DNA of 64,000 nucleotides from Ligula intestinalis (lineage: Eukaryota; Platyhelminthes; Cestoda; Diphyllobothriidea; Diphyllobothriidae), in the NCBI GenBank assembly GCA_036362985.1, contig JAYGXS010000003.1, positions 4,892,226-4,956,225 of the forward strand. Direction: 5' to 3'. Shown here in pieces: positions 29,398 to 41,383 of the stretch (positions are counted from its first letter, which is position 1; each line of letters opens with the position of its first letter). Made by a program: the position numbers and the translations under genes. The notes beneath the pieces are model-generated. The model was given only the letters and a program-made list of their open reading frames with translations. It was not told the origin of the DNA and ran no database searches.

Positions 29398-30546
29398 GGA
29401 TACGGTATGAACACATCGTACGATGAACCCAGGCAAAAACTCGAGCAAGCGGATATCATAAAGCTTCTGGGACTGTGCCTTAAAATATTCTTCACGTTGA
29501 ATGGCCAAGTTTAAGAACAAAAGAATAGGACACCGATGGGTTCGCCTATTTCTGGACTTATTGTTGTAGCTGTTTTGCAGAAGCTCAAGTGGCTGGTCGT
29601 CAGATCCTCTCCCCCGAGGTTCTGGGCAAGATACTTTAACGACACGTTCGTCGTCATCAGAAGCAACAAAGTGCAGGAGTTGAATGCACTGCTAAAATCC
29701 ATCTTTCCTGACATGCAGCTCACTATGGAAAAAGAGGACAACAATCAGTTACCCTTCCTAGACGTACAGGTGACGAAGCTGAAAGACGGGAAGATAAGGA
29801 AAAATGTTTATCGTAAGGCAACTAACACCGTGCATTTCGTCCACCTTGGTGGGCACAAACGCAGTTGCGTCAGGACCCTCTTCCAACACGTTCAGACATA
29901 CTGCAGCGACGACAGTGGGTAGAAGGAGGAGATTAAATACCTGCATGCCCTCTTTGAAGCCAACAATTATCCAAGGTCTTTCATACGCAAGTGTCTTCAT
30001 CTTGAGCGGTCGAACGGAGAAGGCTCCAAGTTTTGGCTCGCTATCGCTTATGTGAAGAACGTATCCAAGGCGACTGCAAGAATCCTGAAGCCCTTCAACA
30101 TCCGTTTGGCTCACAAGCCAGCATCAACCATCAGACAGCAGATTATTAGGGCCAAAGACCTGCTACAGTCGACAGAACAGTCAGCCGTGGTCTACAGCAC
30201 ACCATGCTAACACTTTGATGCAAGGTATGTTGGTGTAATGAGCAGCCACCTTGGCACCTGGTCGCATGAGCATCAGCTCGCAATCAACCGCAAGGATAAG
30301 CTGTCTATGTTCTATGAACGCGTACAGCAGAAGAGCTACACCTTTGCCTTCGACAATGCAAGGGCAATAGACCGAGCCAATGACAAGACTAGGCTAGAAG
30401 TCTGCTGGAAAGTTGGTCTTCGACTGGCACAATTAACCGAGCCATACACCTTCATCCTGCTTACCAGGCGGTACGCAAACGGCTCAAATGAGTTTGAACA
30501 TGGCCAACAAGACAGCGCAGAAAACACGAGCTTGGAGTACAAGTGA
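29398..30546 (+). pseudogene. Penelope-like element: RT fingers/palm end, linker and GIY-YIG domain
   Basis: This is the longest Penelope-like piece. It keeps one frame for about 1.15 kb with three nonsense codons (29512, 29920, 30208) and no frameshift. Motifs in order are LLGLCLKIFFTLNG, TPMGSPISGLIV, FWARYFNDTFVVI (catalytic YxDD changed to YFND), TMEKEDNNQLPFLDVQV, VYRKATNT, HKRSCVRTLF, AYVKNVSKATARIL, AVVYSTPC and YVGVMSSHLGTW. Relatives show YEQ at the first stop, so that stop replaces Tyr. The GIY-YIG core and the following region are partly degraded. Copies at 7.2, 12.5 and 28.5 kb cover only the C-terminus. Confidence 0.88.
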
Positions 30547-31685
30547 GATCAGAGAAATATAGGAGATGGGTTTGCCAGGGACCAGGTGACCAGCGTGGAA
30601 CGCTACCTTACCACTACCGCGTACACGAGGTTGAAATGAAGTCATGCGGGCAGCAATATGTAATTAGTCAGCCGGTGGCTGAGGGACAGACCGGTGCGCG
30701 GACTGACCTGCCAACAGTTACGACAGCCGCAAAGGGGATAAAGGTCACACGAGCCCCCCGACGGTCAATCTCATAGACAGTCAACAGCAAACAAGCAGGT
30801 CAAAATTCATGCGCCGAGCACGTATATAATAACAGAACCACAGCGAGGCTGAAACAGTCCCGGCAAACAGGGACAACCATCACGTTACTCTGACGATAGA
30901 AACAAGCCAGTGTCCGAAAGGTGAGTCCAAATATAACCTGTTTAATGTCCTTGAACATCCGCAGGCTTCAGTTCTTTCATGCCAAAATCAACTTTGGAAT
31001 TACTTTTAAAGCATGCTGGCAAATATGCGAACGCCAACAGAAAACGGTTGGCAGCACGGTCACGAACAAAGCATTAACGTCTTTGGGCTGCATGCTTTTA
31101 ATGTAACTACTCAACTAATTTTGCAATAATAGAGCTGAAGTCTGTGTATGTTTGTGTATACACCTCGTGGCTGTGGTGAAAATAATTTACAAGCATTGCC
31201 AAATTGACCCAAAACTCATGAATTCTTTTTATTAGTGCACCGATTTTAAAATGACAGAGAACCAACTTCCATTAAACTATATATCTGAATTAGAACCAGA
31301 CATTACAATTCTTAGTATCTCTGTATATACTTTGTAGATTGTATCATATAACTTGAATTTTATTAGTTATGAGAAACGATTCCTATTAGACCAAACGGCT
31401 TTTTACCTTTCAATCTGTACATGGAAATAAATGCGTTTGCCTAACTGTCGTTTGCATATCACCAATTTATGATATTATGTAATACTGTGACGATTTTTAT
31501 AAACTATTCTTACCGATAATGGTTTTGCATGTTGGGATTAGCATTAAACTTCGTTGTAAGGCAAGATAAGAGGAAGGGAAGAGGAATGAATTGAATGCAT
31601 CTTAATCGTAGTAGGCTTACTTTCTGATAAGTAGCCATTGTCTAATATAATTGCCCTAATTCTGAAAAAAAAACTCGCAATATTA
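30547..31685. other. Flank of Penelope element, no gene recognised
   Basis: From 30547 to about 30800 the sequence is GC-richer and may be the element's 3' end. Beyond it the DNA is AT-rich. I see no further feature. Confidence 0.35.
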
Positions 31686-31778
31686 GGCGGAATTCGAACC
31701 CGCAAAGGAGGGTGGGCCTTCTACGCAAGACAACGCTCTACCTACTTGAGCTACGAATGTCGCGCATCACACAGTGAG
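31686..31778 (-). repeat. tRNA-derived SINE head or tRNA pseudogene
   Basis: The minus strand reads CGTAGCTCAAGTAGGTAGAGC (A box), then GCGGGTTCGAATTCCGC (T-arm/B box). The length between the boxes is near tRNA-like, but the acceptor arms do not pair. It resembles the element at position 1. Confidence 0.6.
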
Positions 31779-34700
31779 ATCAATCACAATTGGATCGATA
31801 ATAACCGCCCACCTGCTGCGAATATTTTTCTCACTTGGGTCAACTAAATTAACTAAATCTACGAAACACACTTAATAAGTAACTTGTGTCGTTACTGTAA
31901 TCTACCATATACGGGGATATCTTAAGTCAGCAAGATCGAAAACGACAACTTGAGTCGTTTCATCGGAAAAATGGACCACAAGGTCGCCTCAAACACGGAA
32001 ATAATGACAATAGGATTTTTATGGATGGATAAGATGGTAGCGGTTATTAACGGAATCTATTTAAGGTATTGAAAAACCTCGTACCTTAGTCACAGGTTTG
32101 TATTCTACTCCAAAAAAGCAAAAACATACCACAAAAGCTGAAAGATGCAAAAAGACCGCACGTTAATGGGCGGAAAGACTTTAATCCATGGTTATTGGCT
32201 AATGTTGGCCGGGTTGGATAGCACGGTATACGACAGAAAAACAGAATCGGAATCAATAATTATCTCTGAATCAAGCCCCAAATTTGAAAGTTAACCGTAA
32301 GAATAAACTAACCTACCTTTGTAAATGAAAAAGGTTGGTTTACATCGAGAATGAAGTGTAAATGGGACGAAATAAGCAATCCTAAGCTTATCATTTTCCA
32401 AGGAGTCAGAATCACTGCTCACCGTTAACTGATCAGTTGCACAACTTCCGATCTTAAATCGTAGGCCATTTTGCTAGTATTAAGGAAGCTCACTGTTCGT
32501 TTTATAATAACCACTGTCCATTAGATGCAAGCATTATTGCATTTAAGTGCTTCGCAATGGTTTTCGTGAAACATTGCATGTCGCGTAACAATGATCATAT
32601 AAGAGTAATGTCAAGAGTCTATCTCCGACAGTGAAGAATCCCGTTGGCCGATTTATCGGTGACCTGCAAACCTAATCGAGTATTACGAATTCAGTAAGCT
32701 ATCTGCCGCGTGTAGATTTCCTAAGCAGAGGCCGCACATTTTTCACAATTGTACCAAATGGATTATAAAAATTGGCCAAACTCCCCTTGTAATAAAGTGA
32801 GCCAATTATTCATTCCGGTGGATTCTAGATGATTGCTCAGGACATTCTGCCTATTCCGTCAGCTTACTTTATACGTAACAAACAAGCTGATAAAACAAAG
32901 TCTAAAGGCAAGGATTATAAGTGCTACCCACGGCAAAATTGTGTGTAATTTCGAAGAATTTTCTTCTTCCACACCTGGAAGGTAAAACAGACTTCGGTTG
33001 AAGACAATATCGATGTGCATTTACTTATTCACCTGCGCATGCGAAACGGGGTAGACTGGCCGAAAAACGAGGCGCCAGAAAAAGTGGATAAGTGAACACA
33101 TGCCGGCCTGACTAATAAAAGATTAAAGTTAATCGATTTTGCATTTCTTTTTGGTACAAATCACCGAGTTGATTCTAACGCAGCCTATTAAATGGTAAAT
33201 TGGAACCCAGTTAACGTCTTTTAGGGCCAAGGTGAATAGGTGCTAGCGACAGCCAAGATAACGACTTAACTGCTCGCAAATCCAGTGCTGTGCTGTCAAG
33301 AGACGCTAATACAGGCTCTTCCTCTTCCTCTTTCGTGGCCGAAACCAGACAGCGATCGCATTTCACCACCGTCTCCTCCTGACGGTTGTCAACGCAGCGC
33401 ATGTGACAGTGATTGCCTTTCCGCGTACTCGATCCAGGATTAATACACACAGCCTAGACTATTATCCCCTCTTTTCCTATCGAATGACCTCAACATGCCA
33501 ATCCCGTCATGCAGGTAGTGTAAAAACAATGAGGATTCATCATGATATATTTATAAACCTTGTCGAATCCTTCCATTGCAATTTCTTAAGCAATTTTAGA
33601 GGCCCGAGTATGCATTGCTGAAAACAAATGTTTGCTACAGTTACTTTTTAAGTTAAAATGGGAATAATTGCAGAGCTTTTAATATTTTGTTGCGAAGCGG
33701 AGGCACCAAGTTGAATGGAAGTTCGGTTCTTTGACCTGTGACCTGCGACCTTGTATGTAAGCTCCTGACACCGCCCAACAGACGGCTAAACTAACTTGTT
33801 TATAAGACGCTGTCTGTCCACCATAGAGACACCAATAACGGGCTTAGTGACCTTATACCAGCCGCATCTTGCAAGATAAAAACTCTCGCACATAACCGTA
33901 CATGTATACCAGTGATTGTATGGCTGACAAGCAACCACAATTACCTGGACGAACCTGGCAAGGCAAAGTCAAACGAAGACGTATCCTCATTCATAGCAAT
34001 ATGTCACCCGCCCGCACTAAAGTCATCAAAGTATGCCCTCAGCCGGCCACCAACTCGTTCTAAAGTCTTCTCCAAGAATTCTGAGTAAAGTAGAGTACCC
34101 TAGCAGAAACGGGTACAGGTACTGTTGATACTGCTGTCCATCATCTGGAGGAACTTCAAAACGTAGACAAATAAAAATCATGTTCCTGCGATCGCGTCTT
34201 CTTATTTTTCTTCGTAATATAGTACCCTCTCAACAGGCGTCCAAATTCTCTATTTTATATTCGGAAACCTATGTGCAGTTTGCAAGGAATAAGTCCCCAT
34301 GCCCCTGCCAACTGTCGTAATATGCGCATAACCGACTTTGGGAGTGTTGGCGTCGTTGCAGTGCAGGCTTTTATCCTTTAATTTTTTTCAGTCGAACGGG
34401 GCCAAATTTAACTGTTCAGAAATTAGAAGTTGAATACAGGACCTGGAAGACTGGAATACAAGAGACCATCCTAATTAGAGGGACCGTCTTAAGAAGCTTC
34501 CCATGACGTTCAAACATACCACGTTTTTGATGTTACTTTTTCAACTGGGAGAACGAGGATAAAACGCTAACCAGTTAGAATCCAACACGGGCCGTCTAAG
34601 TCAGCTTTGTACTGCAGCGTAACTAGAGGTTATTGCAACAAGAACTAAAATAGTAACCACCTACCGACGCACAAACGAGGACACTGCGATATTCCGCAAT

Positions 34701-35005
34701 ACAATTGAATCTCGCAACTGATTTTATGGCAAATAATCATTCATGAAGCAGCAGCCATTGATGCCCGTGGGAAAATCCAGGGATGGCGAACGCCAATTGC
34801 GCATTTTTGGGAGAAAAGGCCTGCCCACTACCAGTAATGCGCGTCTGATAAGCAAAGGGGGAAAAACTGAGCGTTTGGAATCTATCTTTAAAACACTCAA
34901 ATCCGCAACTGCTCAAGTTGGGATGAACAGAGGTGAAGCATCTGCTTTCCCAATTTTTCAAAATAATCTGGTCTTGAAATGGCACTTATTCATAAAACAT
35001 CGCAT
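31779..35005. other. Intergenic, no supported gene
   Basis: More than 3 kb without a recognisable gene. Open stretches at 33211-33450 (-) and 34743-35012 (+) have no known motif. No structured repeat was identified. Confidence 0.4.
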
Positions 35006-35009
35006 GCGT

Positions 35010-35360
35010 TAATTTATTCATGCTGCCCTGATATATACAGCATGATATACGTCTATTGCGAAATTCTGTGAGTGCAATGCAACCAATCTCTCAAACCGAA
35101 GGCAAGAACGTACATTTTCTTGAAGAGGATGAGCACGGCATTCAGTAAGTGAAGCTTTAATTTAGTTCTAGCAGATGGTAGTTTTCAAAATCATTCGGCA
35201 AATTTAGAGACTCTTCCCAAAACCGAAGTAAGTGCTTCCTTTAAGAACTAAATTTAAAGAAGGCGTAATATGCTATCAAATAAGTAAAATTGAGGTTATT
35301 TATTTCATACTTTCCGTAAAATATATTTAACCGTATAAAAGCAGACAAAATAAATGATAA
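35010..35360. repeat. Diverged repeat matching 36395-36750
   Basis: Shared order of blocks: CTGCCC..ATA..GCAT, GTACATTTTCTTGAAGAGGATG (compare GTACATTTCCTTAAACAGGATG), TCGGCAAATTTAGAG, AAAACCGAA, TAATATGCTATCAAATAAGTA and TCCGTAAAATATATTTAA. It is a second copy of the internal or right part of the large MITE-like element, in the same orientation, about 1.4 kb upstream. Confidence 0.5.
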
Positions 35361-35960
35361 ATGCATGCTATATATGCGGCCATTTTTTACCGAATCAGCT
35401 TTTTGCAGCGGTCAGAAATCTCATCGCAGAGTTTGCATTCTAGCGTGCCTGAAAATAACTGAAATTTCACTGCATTATAAACAGTATAAAAACCCTACTC
35501 AATGTTGGTTTGTGAGTGATTAGCGTTTTTTTTTCAACTTGCGGAATACTTCTTGCAACACTCGTCATACTTTAGATGTAAGCGATAGCAAATTTGCACC
35601 AAGGCCACCCCTATGCGCCCGACTACGCCCCAAAATTCGGCATTTGTTATTGTAGGGTGACCCGAATAACACCTATCGTATCTTGATGTGGTCAGCGTGT
35701 CGGTCCAGCGCATCTACCATACAGTCCGAGTAGGGGACACGTAGGCAACAAGTTCGACTTCTCTGGCGCAAGAGATCATCGAGAAATGTTGCAAAACGAT
35801 TTGTCAGTTGAAGGAGGGCATGGGACCTGATTTAAATTCGGCTTCTCATCAGGTATGCTTAAAACCCCCCGTGTCGGGCACTGCACAAGCAAATTAATCG
35901 ATGAATGACCCACACCTACTTCGTAAGCTGGAAGCAAATAGCATTTAAACGGGCTCCGTA

Positions 35961-37033
35961 CAGTAGACGCTTAAGATCATGCAACATTTCGACATGTGCG
36001 AAAAAATGATACGCTTTTGCTAATCGGCATTGAACCAAGTTGTGATACTGATTATCGTGTTGTCTATTCCGAAGTTATTTTAGTCAAAATAAGATGCGAG
36101 ATTTTTAATGAGCTTCTTTCCGAAGACTAGCAGAACGTATCTATTGTAAAAACTGTCTACTTAAGTATTTTGCCTTTTAATCGTTGATTTTGAATGCCTT
36201 TTTAAATTCAAATATATTTTATGGAAACCGTGCAGAAAAAAAATTTCTTGGACTTGTTTGATTGCTAATTATTTTTTCTTTAAATTTTATTCTTAAAGAA
36301 TGGACAGATTTTCGTTCCAAAAAAGTTGGTAACTATGAGCTTTTTTTTCGATTGTGAGGTCTTCATCCATTACACATCTTATCCGTCAATTTATTAGTGC
36401 TGCCCATACTGCATAGATATATTTTCTATATCTATTTGAATATTTTATGACAACCATGTTAATTCTTTCTGTAAATGTGGGCGAAAGTGTACATTTCCTT
36501 AAACAGGATGTGCACAGTGCGCAGGATTTAAAACTTGAATTCGAGTGTAGCAGTCACTAGTTTAGAAAAGTATTCAGCAACTGAGCAGCTTTTTTAAAAC
36601 CGAAAATTATTCATGCTTGGAGTATAAAGTTTAAAATGGTATAATTTGCTATCAACCGAGTACAAGAAATAATTATTTCCTGCATGGTTTCCATAAAATA
36701 TATTTGAATTTAAAAGGCAGTCAAAATCAACGAAACAAAGGCATACTACTTAAGTAGCCATTGGTAAAGGTGACAAATGGTCAAACACTGGACGTACCTG
36801 GAATACCAATATTTTTTCTCATGCGTGACCTTAATAAGCCCGTTTTTACAAATGAAACGTTCTGCAAGTCATCGAAGCGAAGCTCATAAAAAGCCCGCAT
36901 CCTAGTCTGCCTGAACTTACTTCAGAATAGTCATCACGATAATCAGTATCACAACCTGCATCAATGCCGATTAGCGACAGAGCATCAGTCTTTCACACAT
37001 GTCGAAATGTTGCATGATTTTTGGCGTCTACTT
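35961..37033. mobile_element. Large palindromic MITE-like element with about 300-bp inverted arms
   Basis: The left arm starts CAGTAGACGC, then ATCATGCAACATTTCGACATG. The right arm is its reverse complement, ending ...CATGTCGAAATGTTGCATGATTTTT, then GCGTCTACTT. Similarity continues inward for about 300 bases (GCTAATCGGCATTGA, GTGATACTGATTATCGTG, AAATTCAAATATATTTTATGG). TA precedes the left end. The terminal CAGTAGAC is pogo/Tigger-like. A solo arm is at 19.8 kb and a shorter full element at 42.0 kb. No transposase reading is recognised inside. Confidence 0.75.
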
Positions 37034-37035
37034 TT

Positions 37036-37215
37036 GTTACGACTATGGCAGAGCGAATTCAATTAAGAAAGGCACAACGTGTAACTTTGGTTCAAAACCG
37101 GGTAATGCGTACAATTTTGCATCCTATACCAAGCGAAGTTGCCCTAAGTCCGGCACCATGCCCAATTAGGGGTTACTGCAATCAGTCTGTTTCTCTAGGG
37201 GAGGTTATAAAGTAG
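37036..37215 (+). pseudogene. Possible non-LTR RT tail fragment
   Basis: The reading MAERIQLRKAQRVTLVQNRV, then MRTIL, resembles the LQ+QN+A+R-I stretch near the end of many non-LTR reverse transcriptases. It is only about 30 residues long and could be chance. It directly abuts the right end of the MITE. Confidence 0.25.
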
Positions 37216-37795
37216 GCTTGTGGATGAAATTATTAAAAACCAGTCCACTGCCATTTTAATGTGAAAATGGGCTGAGAGAGTAAGCAAAAAAGAAAGTGAC
37301 ACAACTTATCCAAGACCACAGGAGAGTGGAATCAGATGAAAATAATGTTGGAAAGGGTGACAACTGGGGGAGTTTGCTAGGCTAACAGGCTTGGAGTGTT
37401 TGCTGAGAGAATTAAGTGAGCGAGGTAGGGAAAGAAAAGACCGTTGTGTTAGGTGTGGGAACGAGAAGTTAGACGTTCTTAATATGAATAGAAGTTGGAA
37501 GGAAGAAGAAAGCCTTGAGGTGGTATGACCTTGACAAACGAAAATCTTCTTTTTATTGCATTTAACCAAATTTGTAGGAGACACCGAGGTGCGCATAATC
37601 CGATTAAATGTCAAAGTTAATTATCTATCAATAAATTACCACTCAGACAGGGTAATTTTTAATTGGAACGCTGAACCATGCTATATTACGCTGCAATTTG
37701 CGATATTTAAAGTGTCTGTCAGGAATGTCTTGGTAAAAATCAAAAGGAGTTCACTTGGATGGCGGTGGAGATGTTGGAAATGGGCTAATTAGAGA
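37205..37795 (-). repeat. Dispersed repeat family III, right member of an inverted pair
   Basis: The reverse complement matches 26690-27300, including AATTACCACTCAGACAGGGTA, TTTGTAGGAGACACCGAGGTGC and GGCTAACAGGCTTGGAG on the plus strand. Confidence 0.7.
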
Positions 37796-39220
37796 TGTCG
37801 GCGCGACGGATGTAACACTGACCGTAAAAGAATGTATGTATAAAAGATTGTGATATGTGAAACTGCTTCAGTACTAGTATGAAAATGGAATTGACAATTT
37901 TGAATAATTCATTTCATCCAAATGTAAAAAATCTCGGCATCTTTGTAGGTTCTTAACTCAGTACATTTATTGAGCAGCCAACGCTCTGGCTAAGTGAGCT
38001 ATTAAGGCCCAATGGGGAACCATGAGTTTAACTACACTGAACAAAATCCATACATCCCGGCTACTGCGGCTTACTGTGCGACTGAGATATGGCTCAGCGA
38101 GAGTGAAATATTCGTACAAATGAACAAACGATGCCGGATACTGTATAAGGCAGAGTAAAAAGAACATAAATGTGCGACAAAATAGTTTCAAAAAAAGTAA
38201 ATAAAAGTTCTTTTCGTCAATCATACACGACTGACAGAGGACAACCACGCAGCAGAAAAAAATGAAGCTTATAGAGTGTCTGTTCAAGTCAGTACTTAAT
38301 ATGTCAGCTGACGGCGGTTGGGGACAGAGGATAAGGTCAACCCTTAGGGGGTTGCCAACTGACGGGATAACTTGAACACCGTGGTGAGCTCACTGCGTCT
38401 TATTGTGCGTAGTAGCTTTCTGTGGGTTGGTATTTAGGCTTCTCTCTTATGTGTCCTTCATGGCGCTCCCGTACACACGGTAGCCTAAATAACAAAATGA
38501 TGTTGTTGTGGCATATGGTAGTTTGTGTTTCGGGCAAAGCACCTGTCGCCGGCTTTATCTACTAACGCTTTGGCATCAAATTGCGGGGCTAGATGGGTGA
38601 GAGAGTGGGATCGGTCTGGCGAGTCGACTTTTACTAAAATCCAGCTGTAGTTGTTAGGACGAGCCTAACAGGCAGATAGCACGCAAGCACGAGCTGCGCT
38701 CACGGCAGGCTATCGATTGGCCTAGGGGCGGCAAACGCATACTTGCAGTCAATCAATCGATAATTTAAAATTCAATTTGCTGTTAGCCGTCGAATCACCA
38801 GCCAATGGTGCTAGTAGCCAAGCCAGGACAAAAGCTGATTGGCTCGATTGACCTAGACTACACTCGTTTGTTGCCCTAAATATTTTGTACATTTTACACT
38901 CAGTCACTTCTGCTTTTGCCCAGTTCTTGTCGTGATATTCCTTAATGGTTCATCGAAGACATAATTAGGCGGTGAATTCTTGGCCTTGGCTACCGTTACA
39001 ACAGAAGTCCCCGAATTTTCCCTCAGCCTGCTGATGCTCTCGGTGGACATCATCGAGAGCGATGGTCGAACTGTCGTTTAAGAGATAATTTGACCATACT
39101 CCGAAATCTGCAACACAAATTCGCCAGAGGTCTGCCCACTTTGGTACTGAGAGGCAACCAAACGGGAGTGCACCATGTGGACAAAACTGTGGCTGAATCA
39201 CATAGCTGACAAAGACCAGG
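37796..39220. other. Intergenic, no supported gene
   Basis: A weak SINE-like stretch (TTAGCCGTCGAATCACCAGCC, near 38785) is the only hint of structure. Confidence 0.35.
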
Positions 39221-39224
39221 AAGT

Positions 39225-39370
39225 CGAAAATGGTCGTTTCTGGCCTACAAGCCGTCATCAAATAACCACAGTCAACTCCGGGTGTTGCAACAACCGAGGC
39301 TCAAACCTGTGTCCTGTTGATTTAACTTTCAACAAACCTTACCACTACGATACGGCCTTTTTATTCGATT
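39225..39370 (-). repeat. tRNA-derived SINE, subfamily 1
   Basis: The minus strand reads CGTATCGTAGTGGTAAGG (A-box region), then ACACAGGTTTGAGCCTCGG (B box), then GAGTTGACTGTGG, TTTGATGACGGCTTGTAGGCC, AGAAACGACCATTTTC. Core C3 is T, stem II (GGCT/GGCC) is weakened, GAAA is intact and stem III is mutated. Confidence 0.72.
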
Positions 39371-39469
39371 GAGAGCAGGTATATTAAAGTAGTAGTGAAG
39401 TGTTTACCGAGTGCGTTACTCATCATACTTTTCCCGTGCTATGTTCGTTAGACGAAGGTGTGAGAGTTT

Positions 39470-39615
39470 TAAGTAAAAACTCGAACTCTTGACCTTCAGT
39501 GCTTGCAATACCGGAGATATGCCTGACTGGCGGATAACGGTTAATAAGCCAGACATGGCCATTCCAAACTCGCTTGTTATGACAGGATCTGGACAATGCT
39601 ACCTGATTAATAGTA
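39470..39615 (+). repeat. SINE, subfamily 1, with conserved stem I and stem III
   Basis: GACTGG (39525-39530) is followed by CGGATAA in place of CTGATGA, then CGGTTAATAAGCC, then AGACATGGCCATTCCAAACTC. The 5' strand GACTGG is the exact complement of CCAGTC in other copies, and the palindrome ATGGCCAT is intact. The core itself is broken (CGGATAA, GACA). The tail CAATGCTACCTG matches the family. Confidence 0.65.
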
Positions 39616-39619
39616 TTTG

Positions 39620-41340
39620 TGACTGGTCGAAAATTTTGCAAAATGATTTGTAGGGCCGTCTAGATATCTTTTTCCCACGCCAAAATGCTTAAAGTGTTAT
39701 GTGGTCAAACATATAATTCTTGGCTTTTGACCGTAAATTAACATTAAGTTGTGGCGGAATTGATCAAAAAATATAACATTAATACAATTATGTTTGTTTT
39801 TACATACTAAGTAAAAATATATTCAATCAATATAAACATCTTTTGCGTAGAATACGAATGCGAATCGAAGGTTATTTGACCAAATGGAGGCAGCGTTTGA
39901 CGGAAAGGGAAATTTGTCTTCCTATTGGTGAACTTTAACGAACGTCAGGCTTCCGTAGGTTTTTATTATAAGTCGACGGGATTTTTGCGGCCATTAAATC
40001 ATTCTTGCCGAAGTTTATTTACAATCGATAGGCAACCAAAATCACCGCCTATGACTTGGAATTAGCTAAATCAAGGTGATTTGCTCATGAATCTTTTTAA
40101 AAAAGATCGACTTGCCTAGCGCCTGCCAGAGCATCTCTTTCTTAACCCACTTGAGGCCTCTGACGACATAATACCAATGCAACTAGAGGCGGGCATGGAC
40201 GATAAACAACTTGCCACGCATACAGAATATGGCCAACGCCCCATCAAATGTACCAGGCTTTCGTGCAAGAGGCTGCTATACGGACCGCAATGGGAAGAAG
40301 CCACTAACAATCTGCAGAAATACCTTGCTATCACACCAGTTTGCGATTAATATAAGCACATCTTGACAGTTTCAATCGCGCATGAGAAAATTTTAAAGGG
40401 AAAAATGCACGTATGAGGCATGGGGATAAAATTATAAGTGTTACTCTCCCCCTTTTGCTGTTTCTCTCTCTCTACCTCTTCATACTTTCGTGCATCGCTC
40501 CTTTCGTGGGCCTGTCAGTTGACTGGGTATAAGATTGCGCGGAATTTTCCCTGCTTAACAAGTTAAAATATTCAGATGACGTTTGCGTGTCTGAATAGAA
40601 GAGTGACTTGATTAATACTCACATCTGGATACAGCAGCATTTGAAGTTGCGTTTGTACTTATATATAAATATATATTTAAGAGATACTGTTACAAATCGA
40701 CGTTGCAGTAATTTCAGAAAGGTTGCAGTTGAGAGTTTAAGGCACATGTGGTGTTTTTTTACAGTTTAGGAGATAAAGCAGGCAAATGCAAAAATTTCAA
40801 AAAGTTTATGATAGTTCACAAACTGGCATTAGCACCTGCACAAAAAGCTTTGAAATTATAATGAAAAACTTAAGGTAACTGCAAAACTTAAAAATCAAAT
40901 AACTGTTTTTTGTTTAGAGAAGCCAACAGTTTAAAAGTGCGACGAATAGCCCTTAAAATGACATTTTTATTTAAATATATCCGTCAGGTGAAAACGTAAG
41001 CACACCATTATCTTTATCGTTGCATTTTTTTATGGATTGGGGGCCCAATCCATATGCAATGCTGAGATTCGATTTGGTCAAAGCAAGTCGTCACTTGAGG
41101 AACGGGCAGGCAACCGCCTCATCGTACGCCAACAACGGAGAGCCAGAAGGCCGAGCAGTCATAATGCTCGAGCCCACTGCTCATGATGAAAGTTCAACAG
41201 GTCAGAGCCGCGTGCCGTCCAGCAAACTATCCACGCGCACGAAGGCACTTAACGTTAATTGTCGCTGTATGTTTGCAGTTATGACTGTATCCTATAAATA
41301 CCGCAAACTCCCGTGCATGCTTTACTGGTTTCTGCTACTC
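39620..41340. other. Intergenic, no supported gene
   Basis: AT-rich. Open stretches at 40116-40334 (-) and 41020-41505 (+) have no recognised domain. The latter runs into the Penelope-type 3' motif at 41347, so it is unlikely to be a gene. Confidence 0.35.
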
Positions 41341-41346
41341 ATGCCT

Positions 41347-41383
41347 CTAATGATGAATCCGAACCAGATGTCGAAACATCACG
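41347..41383 (+). ncRNA. Hammerhead-like motif, Penelope-tail type
   Basis: CTAATGA (one change from CTGATGA), then a hairpin GAATC-CGAACCA-GAT(G)TC with one bulged base, then GAAA, then ACATCACG. The downstream block GCGAATAAACTAATTG, CAATCGAGTCTTCTTCTTC matches the tails after the 12.5 and 28.5 kb Penelope fragments (GAATAAAATTACGAATCC..GATCGCAACGACTTCTTC). This marks an orphan 3' end of a related element. The stem III position reads ACAT, close to the common ACGT. Confidence 0.4.
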
